A stretch of DNA of 64,000 bases from Eubacteriales bacterium (GCA_028872475.1 JAQYMQ010000021.1:99649-163648); one strand, 5' to 3'. Positions 26,618-36,247 are shown, counted from the first letter of the stretch. Made by a program: numbers and translations. Notes: a model not told the origin generated them from the letters alone.

Positions 26618-27439
26618 ATGAAAAAGAGAGTTTTAGGATTAGCGATTGCGCTAGGTTTAGTGGTATCAGCGGTTGGTTTTACGGCTTGCGGTGATAAAGC
26701 AGGTGATGACAAGACTATTAAGGTTGGAGCTTCTCCATCTCCACATGCGGAGATTTTAAAGGCTGCTAAGGATGAATTAGAAAAAGAAGGCTATAAGCTT
26801 GAGATTGTTGAATTCCAGGATTATGTTCAGCCAAATATTGCTTTAGATGAGGGTGAAATCGATGCTAACTACTTCCAACACAAGCCATATTTAGATGAAT
26901 TTAATAAGGAAAAAGGAACAAAGATTACTTCAATTGCAGGCATCCACTATGAGCCACTAGGAATCTACAAGGGTTCTGCTAAGACTTTAGATGCTATTCC
27001 GGTAGGTGCTAAGGTTGCTGTTCCAAACGATCCAAGCAATGAAGCTAGAGCACTTCTTCTTTTACAGGACAATGGTTTAATTAAGCTTAAGGATGGCGCA
27101 GGTCTTACTGCAACTAAGCAGGACATCGTTTCAAATCCTAAGAAATTAGAAATTTTGGAATTAGAAGCAGCAGCTATTCCAAAGGGATTATCTGATACAG
27201 CAGTTTCTGTAATTAACGGTAACTATGCGCTAGGTGCAAAACTTACTTCAGCAGATGCAATTGCATACGAAAAGGCAGATTCTGAAGCAGCACAGAAGTA
27301 TGTAAATATTCTAGTAGTTAAGGAAGGTAAAGAAGATACAGCTAAGATTAAGGCTTTAAAGAAGGCTCTTCAGAGTGATGCTATCAAGAAGTTCATTGAA
27401 GACACTTATAAGGGAGCGGTTTTACCACTATTTAACTAA
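26618..27439 (+). CDS. metQ: Methionine-binding lipoprotein MetQ
   Basis: This 273-residue substrate-binding lipoprotein is of the NlpA/MetQ family. The signal peptide MKKRVLGLAIALGLVVSAVG ends in the lipobox FTAC, so Cys24 should be lipidated and the protein anchored outside the membrane. The mature domain starts IKVGASPSPHAEILKAA and contains DYVQPNIALDEGEIDANYFQHKPYLDEF, the ligand-binding hinge typical of MetQ, and ends PLFN. GAAAAGAGGGATATT precedes ATG 26618. Methionine is the likely ligand, supported by the Met-rich leader of the operon. Confidence 0.93.
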   Translation: MKKRVLGLAIALGLVVSAVGFTACGDKAGDDKTIKVGASPSPHAEILKAAKDELEKEGYKLEIVEFQDYVQPNIALDEGEIDANYFQHKPYLDEFNKEKGTKITSIAGIHYEPLGIYKGSAKTLDAIPVGAKVAVPNDPSNEARALLLLQDNGLIKLKDGAGLTATKQDIVSNPKKLEILELEAAAIPKGLSDTAVSVINGNYALGAKLTSADAIAYEKADSEAAQKYVNILVVKEGKEDTAKIKALKKALQSDAIKKFIEDTYKGAVLPLFN

Positions 27440-27555
27440 TTGAGTGAAAATAGAAGTAGTATAATATTGCTGTTAAGATTGTAAATTAATATACAAAATT
27501 AGCGTTGTAAATCATATAAAGATTTTTAATAATAACCATATATGAGTTGAATTTA
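27440..27555. other. First part of the metQ-pyk spacer
   Basis: No ORF or clear signal is seen here. Together with 27625-27877, which also lacks a gene, it makes up the 438-base gap between metQ and pyk. Confidence 0.4.
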
Positions 27556-27624
27556 TGCGTAGTAGTTTGATGTAATTCCATGAGTTTTATTTGGAAATTG
27601 GCACAGGTTACTACGCAGTTTTTA
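27556..27624 (+). terminator. Two-part terminator structure after metQ
   Basis: TGCGTAGTA (27556-27564) pairs exactly with TACTACGCA (27609-27617), followed by GTTTTTATAT. The enclosed 44 bases form an inner hairpin of AATTCCA with TGGAAATT. The branched shape is unusual for a simple terminator, and the element could also be processed into a small RNA. Confidence 0.55.
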
Positions 27625-27877
27625 TATATTTTTTATTGCTAGATTTAGAAAATTTGATATAGTGAATTAGGTTTATGGAAGAATGCGGGAATTGTTTAAT
27701 TTATTTAGATTTTACAAGAACTTGACGATTAAATGCCGGGCTTTATGATATTATGAAACTAAGAATAAAATATTAAAACATTTTATTAAAAAGAGTAATT
27801 TAGGTGCTTATGAATTAAAGAATCAAAATAAGCCTTTAATAAATTAAAATGCAGATATGAATAGAGGAGATATATAG

Positions 27878-29296
27878 ATGCGAAAGACGAAAATTATTTG
27901 TACCATTGGTCCTGCGGTTGATAAGCCGGAAATGATTGAGGGATTGATTGAAGCGGGAATGAATGTTGCAAGATTAAATTTTTCACATGGCACTCATGAG
28001 GAACAGCTTGATAAGATTAAAAAGATAAAGCAGGCAAGAGAGAAACTGAATGCACCTGTTGCTATTTTGCTCGATACCAAGGGTCCTGAAATTCGAACAA
28101 AGGATTTGGACGGTGGTGTTGTTGTGCTTGAAGAGGGCGACAAGTTCACTCTTGTTCTGGGTGATGAGCTAGGCAATAAGAATCAAGTTGCAATTACATA
28201 TGAAGATTTGTACAAAGAAGTTCATGTTGGCGATACTATTCTTCTTGATGACGGAAAGATTCGTCTTGAAGTTGAGGAGATTGAAGATACGGATATTAGA
28301 TGTGTCGTTGTTCGAGGCGATAAGCTTGGCAATAAAAAGGGTGTAAATATTCCGGGCATTAGTCTTGAAATGGAATATATGAGCGAGAAGGATAAGAGCG
28401 ATATTGCCTTTGGTATAAAGAACGAGATTGATTTTATTGCGGCATCGTTTGTGAGAAGAAAACAAGATATTAAGGATTTGAAAGAATTTTTAAGAAGCAA
28501 TGGCGGGAATGATATTAAAATCATCGCTAAACTTGAAAATGAAGAAGGCGTTGAAAACTTTAAAGATATATTAGATGAAGCTGATGGCGTAATGGTTGCT
28601 CGTGGCGACATGGGTGTTGAAATTGAGTTTGAAAGACTTCCGGGTATCCAAAAGAGGATGATTGCGGAGTGCAGAAAGTATGGCAAGATTGCAATTACTG
28701 CTACGCAGATGCTTGACTCTATGACCGAGGCGGCTTTTCCGACAAGGGCGGAGATTACAGATGTAGCCAATGCGGTTTTTGATGGAACTAGTGCTGTAAT
28801 GCTTTCGGGCGAAACTGCTACCGGGAAATATCCTGTAGAAACGGTTAGCGTTATGGATAAGATTTTGATTCAGGCGGAAGAAGATCAGGCTAAACAGGAT
28901 TTGACCAAGTCAGTTAGTTTATATAACAGATTTGATATTGCGGATGCTGTTGGACATGCTGCTTGTCAAGCTGCAGAAGATTTGAATGCTAAGGCTATCG
29001 TTGCTGTAACTATTTCAGGATACACTTCAGAAAAGATGGCAAAATATAGACCGTCAATGCCGGTTGTATCGGCTACACCAAATAAGAGAGCATATTATCA
29101 GCAAGGCTTGGTTTATGGCGTTTATCCTATATTAACTATTTATACGGATAATTGGATAGAACTTTTGAATGAATCGTTCCTTTCTATTAAGAGAGAAGGG
29201 TTTGCAGAGAGCGGAGATACTGTAGTTATAACGGCGGGCATGCCACTGCTCGAATCCGGCAAGACAAACCTTATGAGGGTTGAACAGATTGGATAA
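27878..29296 (+). CDS. pyk: Pyruvate kinase
   Basis: Pyruvate kinase converts phosphoenolpyruvate and ADP to pyruvate and ATP, the last step of glycolysis. The 472 residues carry TKIICTIGP at the N-terminus, MNVARLNFSHGTHEE, KLENEEGVENF, ARGDMGVEI, the catalytic ITATQMLDSM and GTSAVMLSGETATG. The length is that of the basic form, without the extra PEP-utiliser domain found in Bacillus enzymes. GAGGAGATATATAG precedes ATG 27878. It is a single-gene unit after a long spacer. Confidence 0.97.
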   Translation: MRKTKIICTIGPAVDKPEMIEGLIEAGMNVARLNFSHGTHEEQLDKIKKIKQAREKLNAPVAILLDTKGPEIRTKDLDGGVVVLEEGDKFTLVLGDELGNKNQVAITYEDLYKEVHVGDTILLDDGKIRLEVEEIEDTDIRCVVVRGDKLGNKKGVNIPGISLEMEYMSEKDKSDIAFGIKNEIDFIAASFVRRKQDIKDLKEFLRSNGGNDIKIIAKLENEEGVENFKDILDEADGVMVARGDMGVEIEFERLPGIQKRMIAECRKYGKIAITATQMLDSMTEAAFPTRAEITDVANAVFDGTSAVMLSGETATGKYPVETVSVMDKILIQAEEDQAKQDLTKSVSLYNRFDIADAVGHAACQAAEDLNAKAIVAVTISGYTSEKMAKYRPSMPVVSATPNKRAYYQQGLVYGVYPILTIYTDNWIELLNESFLSIKREGFAESGDTVVITAGMPLLESGKTNLMRVEQIG

Positions 29297-29591
29297 ATGT
29301 TGAAAATGGAATATTGAAAACATTAGTATTTAGTATGTTGTATATTGGATATGCAGATAATATGTAATATTCAGTATTTAGCATTAAGCATTTAATGTTT
29401 AGCATTCCGTATTCTGTATTTAGTGTTTTTAAGTATATTGATTTTAAAACATTATTTTTAGCATTGTATAGGAATTATATGGTAAGAGTGTTGATATAAT
29501 ATTTGAAGTGCAGTTAACTGATAATCAGTGATTTGATTATGTAACGGTAGGTAATTTAATTAGTGGGAAGAGAATTAGGTTGGAGGAAGAA
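29297..29591. repeat. Spacer with degenerate TATTTAG/GTTTAG repeats
   Basis: Between pyk and the next gene the motif (T)(A/G)TTTAG followed by T/C-A-T/G recurs at about 29327, 29376, 29397 and 29417, with interspersed GCATT words. No ORF with a ribosome site lies here. GGAGGAAG at its end serves the gene at 29592. Confidence 0.4.
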
Positions 29592-31055
29592 ATGGCAAAG
29601 TATAAGTGTGAGATTTGCGGTTATATATTTGATGAGGAAAAAGAGGGAAAGAGCTTTAGTGAGTTAGAAAAATGTCCTTTATGTGGTGTTGGTCCTGAGC
29701 ATTTTGTGCTTGTTGAGGAAGAACTTATTGCAGGTAAAAAAGAAGATACAAAGCAGTCAGATATTACTAACTCAGCTGTAAATACAACTGCGATAAATAC
29801 AGTAACCAATACGCTTATGACGGATAAACTAGACCTTTCTTACGACAAGGCTACATATAGAGAAGATGCCAGTTATAGACATATGAATATGATTCATGAA
29901 ATGGCTGTGTCAGGTAAATCTCTTGATGCTGCAATGGCGACAAAATTACCTATGCCTAGCTGGGATGATATCTTGATATTAGGAGCTCAGCTAGATAGAT
30001 TGCCACTAGACGATGGAGAAGAAGTTGTAACGCAGACAGTTATCGGAAAGAATGCGAAGAAGCCTATGATTTTGGAAAATCCGGTATATATCTCTCATAT
30101 GTCATTCGGGTCATTGTCTAGGGAAGCAAAGGTATCTCTATCTAGAGGAACAGCGATGAGTGGTTCTGCTATGTGTAGTGGCGAAGGCGGTATCCTCGAA
30201 GAAGAGATGGTAGCAGCTGATAAATATATTTTTGAATATGTGCCAAATAGATACAGCGTGACCGATGAAAATTTAAAGAATTCAGACGCTATTGAGATTA
30301 AGATTGGACAGGGAACTAAGCCGGGTATGGGCGGACATCTTCCGGGAGAAAAGGTAACGGATGAAATTGCAAGAGTTAGAGGTAAGAAACAGGGCGAAGA
30401 CGTACAGAGTCCGTCAAGAATTCCGGGTATCGACTCAAAGGAAGATTTGAAGGCGCTTGTTGATGAGTTAAGAGAAAGATCAGAGGGTAGACCGATTGGC
30501 ATTAAGATTGCGGCAGGTCGTATAGAGGAAGATTTAGCGATATGTGTATTTGCGCAACCTGACTTCATAACTATTGACGGTCGTGGTGGTGCTACAGGCT
30601 CAAGTCCTTTCTTCTTGAGAGAGGCGACAAGTGTACCAACTATTTATGCGTTATCTAGGGCGAGAAAATATTTGGATAGCATAGAATCAGATATACAGTT
30701 GGTTATTACCGGTGGACTTAGAATTTCCGCTGATTTTGCAAAGGCTATCGCTATGGGAGCAGATGCTGTTGCGGTAGCTACTGCCGGACTTATAGCTTTA
30801 GGATGTCAGCAGTATAGAATTTGCGGTTCTGATAAATGTCCTGTAGGTATTGCGACACAACAATTAGAACTAAGAGAAAGACTTGACGAGGAAAAAGGAG
30901 CTCAAAGAGTTGCGAATTATCTGAATGTATCTCTTGAAGAACTTAGGGTGTTTGCAAGAATTACGGGTCATAAAAACTTGCATGATTTGTCTTTAGATGA
31001 CCTATGTACTACCAACAGAGAAATATCCGAGTTTACTGATATAAGGCATGCATAA
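29592..31055 (+). CDS. Rubredoxin-fused FMN-binding glutamate-synthase-like protein
   Basis: This 487-residue protein has two parts. Residues 1-45 form a rubredoxin-type iron site (YKCEICGYIF and KCPLCGVG, two CxxC pairs). After a Thr/Asn-rich linker, residues about 75-480 form a glutamate synthase central/FMN domain (ENPVYISHMSFGSLSREAK, GGEGG-like GEGGILEEE, GTKPGMGGHLPGEKV, ITGGLRISADFAKAIAMGADAV) with cysteines in CGSDKCPVG for an iron-sulfur cluster. Full glutamate synthase also has a glutaminase domain, absent here, so ammonia or another electron-transfer reaction is more likely. ATG 29592 follows GGAGGAAGAA; an upstream TTG 29580 lies within the ribosome site. Confidence 0.88.
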   Translation: MAKYKCEICGYIFDEEKEGKSFSELEKCPLCGVGPEHFVLVEEELIAGKKEDTKQSDITNSAVNTTAINTVTNTLMTDKLDLSYDKATYREDASYRHMNMIHEMAVSGKSLDAAMATKLPMPSWDDILILGAQLDRLPLDDGEEVVTQTVIGKNAKKPMILENPVYISHMSFGSLSREAKVSLSRGTAMSGSAMCSGEGGILEEEMVAADKYIFEYVPNRYSVTDENLKNSDAIEIKIGQGTKPGMGGHLPGEKVTDEIARVRGKKQGEDVQSPSRIPGIDSKEDLKALVDELRERSEGRPIGIKIAAGRIEEDLAICVFAQPDFITIDGRGGATGSSPFFLREATSVPTIYALSRARKYLDSIESDIQLVITGGLRISADFAKAIAMGADAVAVATAGLIALGCQQYRICGSDKCPVGIATQQLELRERLDEEKGAQRVANYLNVSLEELRVFARITGHKNLHDLSLDDLCTTNREISEFTDIRHA

Positions 31056-31096
31056 ATAGCTTTTAAATATAATAGATATATGGTTGTTTAGGTTTA

Positions 31097-31144
31097 AGTT
31101 AGTGGTTATATAGTATATAGTATTCAGTTAGTGTCTAGTTAGTG
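31097..31144. repeat. Three copies of AGTTAGTG
   Basis: Identical octamers lie at 31097-31104, 31126-31133 and 31137-31144 in the gap before the hydrolase gene. They may be binding sites or simply low-complexity drift like that in other spacers of this window. Confidence 0.35.
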
Positions 31145-31225
31145 GCAGTTTGATATTTGGGAGTTTGGCAATTATATAATTAAATTATTAAATTATTAAA
31201 GTATATATAACTAAGGAGTCGGGAT

Positions 31226-32170
31226 ATGATTAAAAGTGAAATTTATTACGATTCAAAAGATGAGGGTAAGCAGATTGTAGCGACTATTTTTACGCCGAAT
31301 AAAGATGTGGAAATAGTTGGTGTTCTTCAAATTGTTCACGGCATGATAGATCATATTGGACGGTATGAGGAGTTTGCTTCGTTTATGGTCGAGCATGGCT
31401 TTGTTGTTGCAGGTGAAGATCATCTAGGGCATGGCAAGACGGGCAATCTGATTAATGAATTTGGATATTTTGCTAAGAAAAATGCCTTTGAGAAAGTTTT
31501 AGTTGATATTCATACTATGTCAAAAATTTTGAAAAAGGAATATCCAGATAAGCCTTTCTTTATACTCGGTCACAGTATGGGTTCATTCTTCACAAGAAAC
31601 TACATAACTAGGTGGAGTGATCAACTTGACGGAGCAATCATTATGGGAACCGGTCATCAGGCGAGAAGGTTGGTGTTTGCAGGATTGAGGCTCTGTGGAA
31701 TGTTTAAGCACTTGCGTGGAGATAGATATATCAGTCCGTTTATTGATAAGATGGCGATAGGCTCTTATAATCTTAATTTTTATGATGGCGATACAGGAAT
31801 GGAATGGCTTACAAAGGATAATGATATAGCAGCAAGGAAGGTGAGAGATCCTTATGGCAACTTTCATTTTACTGTTAATGGGTATGAGACATTATTTAGG
31901 GCAATATTAAAACTCTATAACAAAAAGTATCTATCGAATATGCGTTTTGACTTACCTGTATTCTTTGTGTCCGGGAGTGAAGACCCTGTTGGTGAGCGAG
32001 GCGTTGGAGTTAAACTTGCCAAGAAGTCGATAGAAGATATGGGCGCTACTGATGTAAGTATGAAGATTTATCAGGGTGATAGACATGAAATTTTAAACGA
32101 AATTGACAGGTTTGATGTTTTTAGTGATATATATAACTGGATTATGGAAAAAATTAATATAAAAAATTAA
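31226..32170 (+). CDS. Alpha/beta hydrolase, lysophospholipase/monoacylglycerol-lipase-like
   Basis: This 314-residue cytosolic hydrolase has the oxyanion-hole region LQIVHGMIDHIGRYEEFA, the family signature GEDHLGHGKTG, and the nucleophile elbow ILGHSMGSFFTR. The likely acid is the Asp in FVSGSEDPVG, and the His is in YQGDRHEILNE. These are the Hydrolase_4 family marks, typical of lysophospholipases. There is no signal peptide. GGAGTCGGGAT precedes ATG 31226. It is a single-gene unit. The lipid substrate is not shown by the sequence. Confidence 0.87.
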   Translation: MIKSEIYYDSKDEGKQIVATIFTPNKDVEIVGVLQIVHGMIDHIGRYEEFASFMVEHGFVVAGEDHLGHGKTGNLINEFGYFAKKNAFEKVLVDIHTMSKILKKEYPDKPFFILGHSMGSFFTRNYITRWSDQLDGAIIMGTGHQARRLVFAGLRLCGMFKHLRGDRYISPFIDKMAIGSYNLNFYDGDTGMEWLTKDNDIAARKVRDPYGNFHFTVNGYETLFRAILKLYNKKYLSNMRFDLPVFFVSGSEDPVGERGVGVKLAKKSIEDMGATDVSMKIYQGDRHEILNEIDRFDVFSDIYNWIMEKINIKN

Positions 32171-32290
32171 ATTTATTTGCTTTTGTTGGTTATAATTTTG
32201 CTGTTGTGGTAATATTATAATAATAAGTAATAACTTAAGAAAGTTAATAAATAATTAATTAATAAAGAAAATAAAATGGAGGATTTTGAT

Positions 32291-32449
32291 ATGACTTATG
32301 TATGTACTGTATGTGGATATGTATATGATGAAGCTGAAGGAGCACCTGAACAGGATGTAGCTGCAGGAACTGTTTGGGCAGATGTACCGGACGATTTTGA
32401 ATGTCCACTTTGCTCAGTAGGTAAAGAATTTTTCGAAGAGGGAGAATAA
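32291..32449 (+). CDS. Rubredoxin
   Basis: This 52-residue one-iron electron carrier has the two cysteine pairs [15 protein letters not shown] and [15 protein letters not shown]. The length and the aromatic residues around the core (Tyr, Trp30, Phe37) are those of clostridial rubredoxins. ATG 32291 follows AATGGAGGATTTTGAT. It likely serves oxygen or peroxide detoxification with rubrerythrin-type partners, none of which is in the window. It is too short for common ORF cut-offs but unambiguous. Confidence 0.95.
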   Translation: MTYVCTVCGYVYDEAEGAPEQDVAAGTVWADVPDDFECPLCSVGKEFFEEGE

Positions 32450-32491
32450 ACCTCAATTTAGAAGATAATATATCGACTGATTTAATGAATT

Positions 32492-32528
32492 AAAATAGAC
32501 GCTAACTGTGAAGTAAGCGTCTATTTTT
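32492..32528. terminator. Bidirectional terminator between rubredoxin and the ArsC/Spx-like gene
   Basis: ATAGACGCT (32495-32503) pairs exactly with AGCGTCTAT (32516-32524), extended by A/T pairs, with T runs on both strands. It serves the converging genes on either side. Confidence 0.85.
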
Positions 32529-32536
32529 GCGTTTTA

Positions 32537-32884
32537 TTATAATTCTTCTGCATACTTAGTAGCATCTCTACCTACAAAGATTTTATCTTCAGTAATTAGG
32601 ATAGGACGTTTTACAAGCATACCGTTGGTAGATAAAATTTCGTATTTTTCTTCAAGTGTCATCTCCGGCAACTTGTCTTTTAGTTGTAAATCTTTATATA
32701 CAAGTCCGCTTGTATTAAAGAATTTTTTTATATCAAGACCACTCTTTTTGTACCATTCTTTTAATTCGCTAGCAGTGGGATTTTCTGTATCTATATTTCT
32801 GTAATTATAGGCTATATTCTTTTCAGTTAATGTGTTTTCAAGCTTTTTACAAGTTGAACATCTTTTATAACAAATTAATAACAT
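32537..32884 (-). CDS. ArsC/Spx-family thioredoxin-fold protein
   Basis: This 115-residue protein begins MLLICYKRCSTCKK, the ArsC/Spx fold with a CxxC redox site, and has the conserved RPILITEDKIFVGRD near the end (a cis-Pro loop and the basic residues that bind arsenate or polymerase). It is commonly annotated as arsenate reductase family or Spx/MgsR-like. The start at 32884 is preceded by AAAGGAGTTTCTT; the frame extends to 32917 but that would overlap the ABC-exporter gene. No arsenic genes are nearby, so a redox-sensing or reductase role is open. Confidence 0.85.
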   Translation of the reverse strand: MLLICYKRCSTCKKLENTLTEKNIAYNYRNIDTENPTASELKEWYKKSGLDIKKFFNTSGLVYKDLQLKDKLPEMTLEEKYEILSTNGMLVKRPILITEDKIFVGRDATKYAEEL

Positions 32885-32900
32885 AAGAAACTCCTTTCGT

Positions 32901-34637
32901 TTAAACATTTTCATCAAATTGCATATTGTAGTAGTAAGCGTAGAGACCGTTTTGTGCTAATAGAGATTCGTGATTACCTCTTTCCTTAATGCCTTCATCT
33001 GCAATTACTAAAATTTCATCAGCCATACGTATCGTAGAAAGACGATGAGCTATTGTGATTGTAGTTCTGCCTTTTGCCAGTTGGTATAAACTGTTTTGGA
33101 TATGTTGCTCGCTGTCGTTATCCAGCGCACTTGTAGCTTCATCTAATATTAGTATTGGTGGATTTTTGAGGAATACTCTGGCTATAGATATTCTCTGTTT
33201 TTGTCCACCTGATAATTTTGTTCCTTTTTCGCCTACAAAGGTGTCGTATTGCTCCGGCAATGACATTATGAAGTCGTGGATATTTGCCTTTTTGGCAGCT
33301 TCTACGATTTCTTCAAACGAAGCACTCGGCTTTCCGTATGATAGATTTTCTAATACAGTGCCGTAAAACATATATACGTCTTGCTGAACTATGCCGATAT
33401 TATTTCTTAGTGACTTTAGTTTTAAGTCGCGCACATCCTTACCATCAATTTTAATTGAGCCTTCTGTAACATCATAGAACCTCGGTAGTAGAGAACATAA
33501 AGTTGTCTTTCCTCCGCCTGATGGTCCTACAAAGGCTATAGATGAGCCGGCTTTAATCTTAAATGATACATTATTTATCACATTATCGTTTCCTTCATAA
33601 TTGAAAGATACATTTTCGAAAGCTATATCACCTTTTACATCTGTAAGATCTATAGCATTTGGAGAATCTTCTATATCGGGAGTAGTATCAAGTATTTCTG
33701 TAAATCTATTGAAGCCTGAAAGTCCTTTTTGCATCATCTCAATAAGCTCAACGAGTATTTGTATTGGTGATACAAATATTCCTATGTATAAGGCGTAAAT
33801 GGTTAAATCTAACGGAGTCATTAAGCCCTTTGATATCAGATATCCGCCAAATATTAATGTCATTAGGTACATCATACTCTGGAAGAACAGATTGCCTGTC
33901 ATAAACTTAGCCATGGCTCTGTAATTGTTTTTCTTGGAAATGAGGAATCTGTGGTTACTCTTAGAGAATTTTTCTCTTTCGATATCTTCGTTTGCAAAGG
34001 ATTGTACAACTCTTATTCCGGACAATGTATCTTGAAGAGATGCGTTTATATCGCCGATCTTGCGCCTATTTTCCATAAATGTGGCTTGCATTCTCTTGTT
34101 TTGAGATATTGAAAATGCGAACATTATTAACACTAATACTAGAAGAGGAATTGCTAACATCCAATTTACTATGAATAGGAATGTGAACGAGCCAACTATT
34201 TTTATTAGTGATATAAACAGGTTTTCCGGTCCGTGATGTGCAAATTCTCCGATATCAAACAAGTCGGAAACAAGTCTACTCATCATGGTGCCGGAATTGT
34301 TTTGATCATAATATGAGAATGAAAGTTTTTCGTAATGTTCGAATAATTCCTGTCTCATATCGCGTTCCATCTGAGCACCCATTATGTGTCCCTTATATGT
34401 TACATAATATCTGCAAGCGCATTGAATTAGATATACGACAAATAGTATGATTGCGATAGGTAGCAAGTAACTTAATATCTTAGAATTGCTGATTTGATAT
34501 ATTGATTCAACAGCTGATCTCAATATTTGAGGATAAGCTAAATCTATTATGCTGATAATAGTCGCGCATAATAGATCAATGAAAAATATTGACTTGTACG
34601 GTTTGTAGTATTTAGCAAATCTAGATAGAGTATTCAT
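32901..34637 (-). CDS. ABC exporter, fused membrane and ATPase domains
   Basis: This 578-residue half-transporter works as a dimer. Residues 1-310 carry six membrane segments; the ATPase domain follows with Walker A VGPSGGGKTT near 365, signature LSGGQKQR near 470, Walker B ILILDEATSALD and H-loop IAHRLS. The architecture is that of MsbA/LmrA-type multidrug or lipid exporters. AGAGGATGA precedes the start. The ArsC/Spx gene begins 17 bases after its stop and may be co-transcribed. No partner half-transporter gene is adjacent, so a homodimer is likely. Substrate unknown. Confidence 0.92.
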   Translation of the reverse strand: MNTLSRFAKYYKPYKSIFFIDLLCATIISIIDLAYPQILRSAVESIYQISNSKILSYLLPIAIILFVVYLIQCACRYYVTYKGHIMGAQMERDMRQELFEHYEKLSFSYYDQNNSGTMMSRLVSDLFDIGEFAHHGPENLFISLIKIVGSFTFLFIVNWMLAIPLLVLVLIMFAFSISQNKRMQATFMENRRKIGDINASLQDTLSGIRVVQSFANEDIEREKFSKSNHRFLISKKNNYRAMAKFMTGNLFFQSMMYLMTLIFGGYLISKGLMTPLDLTIYALYIGIFVSPIQILVELIEMMQKGLSGFNRFTEILDTTPDIEDSPNAIDLTDVKGDIAFENVSFNYEGNDNVINNVSFKIKAGSSIAFVGPSGGGKTTLCSLLPRFYDVTEGSIKIDGKDVRDLKLKSLRNNIGIVQQDVYMFYGTVLENLSYGKPSASFEEIVEAAKKANIHDFIMSLPEQYDTFVGEKGTKLSGGQKQRISIARVFLKNPPILILDEATSALDNDSEQHIQNSLYQLAKGRTTITIAHRLSTIRMADEILVIADEGIKERGNHESLLAQNGLYAYYYNMQFDENV

Positions 34638-34862
34638 TCATCCTCTTTTAATTTTGTGTTTTTACATTTATATATTTTATGTATGAATATTATGTATAAG
34701 TATAAATATATATATTTATACTTAATTATATACAACATTTGTGTTTATTTTGTACAAATGACCCCTCTCCATGAAATAGAAGTATTTTATACATTATGTG
34801 TTGTATTTTATATCGTGTATCTTGTATATCTCACATTTTTGTTGTGAGAGTGTTTTATATGA

Positions 34863-35918
34863 TTACTTGACAACTTCGATAAAGTGGTGGTTGAACTCAC
34901 ACACTTCGCCAATGATTGCGGCATCAAGACCTTGCTCCTTTAGCTCGTTTAGAATTTGAGCGCTTTCTTCTTCTTTTACTGATAGAAGCAATCCGCCTGA
35001 TGTCTGTGGATCAAAGAAACTGTCAACTCTTGCTTCATCAACGTCACTTTCGATAGAAACTTGGCAACTTAGCCAGTTTCTATTTTTGTATGCTCCTGCA
35101 GGAACTATACCCATACTTGCCATTTCATAAACTTTTGGCAATAGAGGTACTGCTTCTGAGAAAATCTTTATTGTGTTGCCACTGCCCTTAGCCATTTCGT
35201 AAGTGTGACCAAGCAGTCCGAAACCTGTGATATCTGTGCAAGAATTAATTTGATATTTCAGTGCTACATCGCATGCGCTTTTGTTTAGCGTTGCCATAGA
35301 CTTAATTAGAGCATCTATTTCTTCTTGTTCTAAAAGGTTGCCCTTTATTGCAGTATTCAAAATTCCTGAACCGACAGCCTTTGTAATTATTAATTTATCG
35401 CCTACTTGCGATGTATCGTTTTTAAATATTTTGTCAGGGTGCACAAAGCCGGTAACACAAAGTCCGTACTTAGGTTCTTTGTCAACGATTGTATGACCTC
35501 CGCAAAGTAGAGCTCCTGCTTCTTCACATTTAGAATATCCGCCTAACAGTATCTGATGTGCGACATCATCATCTAGTTCTTCAGGTAAGCATAAAATATT
35601 CATTGCAAGAGTAGGTGTACCACCCATAGCGTATACGTCACTCAAAGAGTTTGCTGCCGCAATCTGTCCATATGAAAATGGATCATCTACAACAGGTGGG
35701 AAAATATCCACTGTTTGAATAATAGCCTTATCGTCATCAATCTTATATACGCTTGCGTCATCGCTTGTATCAAAGCCAACTAGAAGATTTGGGTGAGATT
35801 GCTTTGGTAACTGACTCAAAACTTGAGACAGGGCATCAGGTGCCATCTTGGCAGCTCAACCACCTTTGTTAGTCATATTTGTTAATTTCACGTTTTTTGA
35901 CATCGTTTCGTTAGACAT
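34863..35918 (-). CDS. selD: Selenide, water dikinase, selenocysteine-containing
   Basis: SelD makes selenophosphate from selenide and ATP, the selenium donor for Sec-tRNA. The visible frame from ATG 35846 begins only after the active site. Reading 24 codons further upstream gives a good ribosome site (AAGGAG at 35930-35925), ATG 35918, and a single in-frame TGA (35858-35856) in the context TNKGG-TGA-AAKMAPDAL. This is exactly the family's active-site position, where Cys or Sec is found, so the TGA encodes Sec21 in a 351-residue protein. A bSECIS-like hairpin follows at the right distance. Gly-rich ATP-binding segments (VGFDTSDDASVYKI, YAMGGTPTLAMNIL) confirm the family. ATG 35921 is an alternative start. 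Confidence 0.95.
35811..35831 (-). promoter_or_regulatory. Candidate bSECIS element of selD
   Basis: On the minus strand CTG-t-CTCAA (35831-35823) pairs with TTGAG-t-CAG (35819-35811) around a GTT loop. The loop begins 33 bases after the TGA and has G in first place, which agrees with the published bacterial SECIS consensus of a short stem, a small loop starting with G, and 16-37 bases from UGA. Confidence 0.65.
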
Positions 35919-36063
35919 CATACTCTCCTTTGAATGATTTTCTATTTTTCATATACCACATATATATTTATTATAACAAAAGTTTTCGTGTAACAATGCT
36001 TGAGTGTCTATCTTGTCATTGTACTGAATAGTTTATGCATTTTTGCAATTTCTTGATTTTCAA

Positions 36064-36240
36064 AAATTAACTATTAATTGTTGATTATTAATTGTAAATT
36101 AACGAGCTGATTGACTAATTAATTAATTATAAATTAACTGGCGGATAACCCAATTAATTATAAATCAACTAGTAGATCAACTAATTAATTTTAAATGAAC
36201 TAGCTGATTAACTCCTTAATCAACTAACTAATTAATTAGA
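36064..36240. repeat. Degenerate tandem repeat, about 31-39 bp unit
   Basis: About four diverged copies of a unit like ATTAATTATAAATTAACTAG followed by a CTGAT(C/T)AACT-like end run through this gap behind the selD promoter region. The copies have drifted and differ in length. No coding potential is seen. Confidence 0.5.
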
Positions 36241-36247
36241 TAATCAA

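Noticed and set aside
34656..34847. A 63-codon ORF between the ABC exporter and selD
   Set aside because: It is a low-complexity Tyr/Leu/Ile run with no ribosome site, as expected by chance in A/T-rich DNA.
36064..36240. CRISPR array
   Set aside because: Copies are diverged and unequal in length, with no unique spacers and no cas genes nearby.
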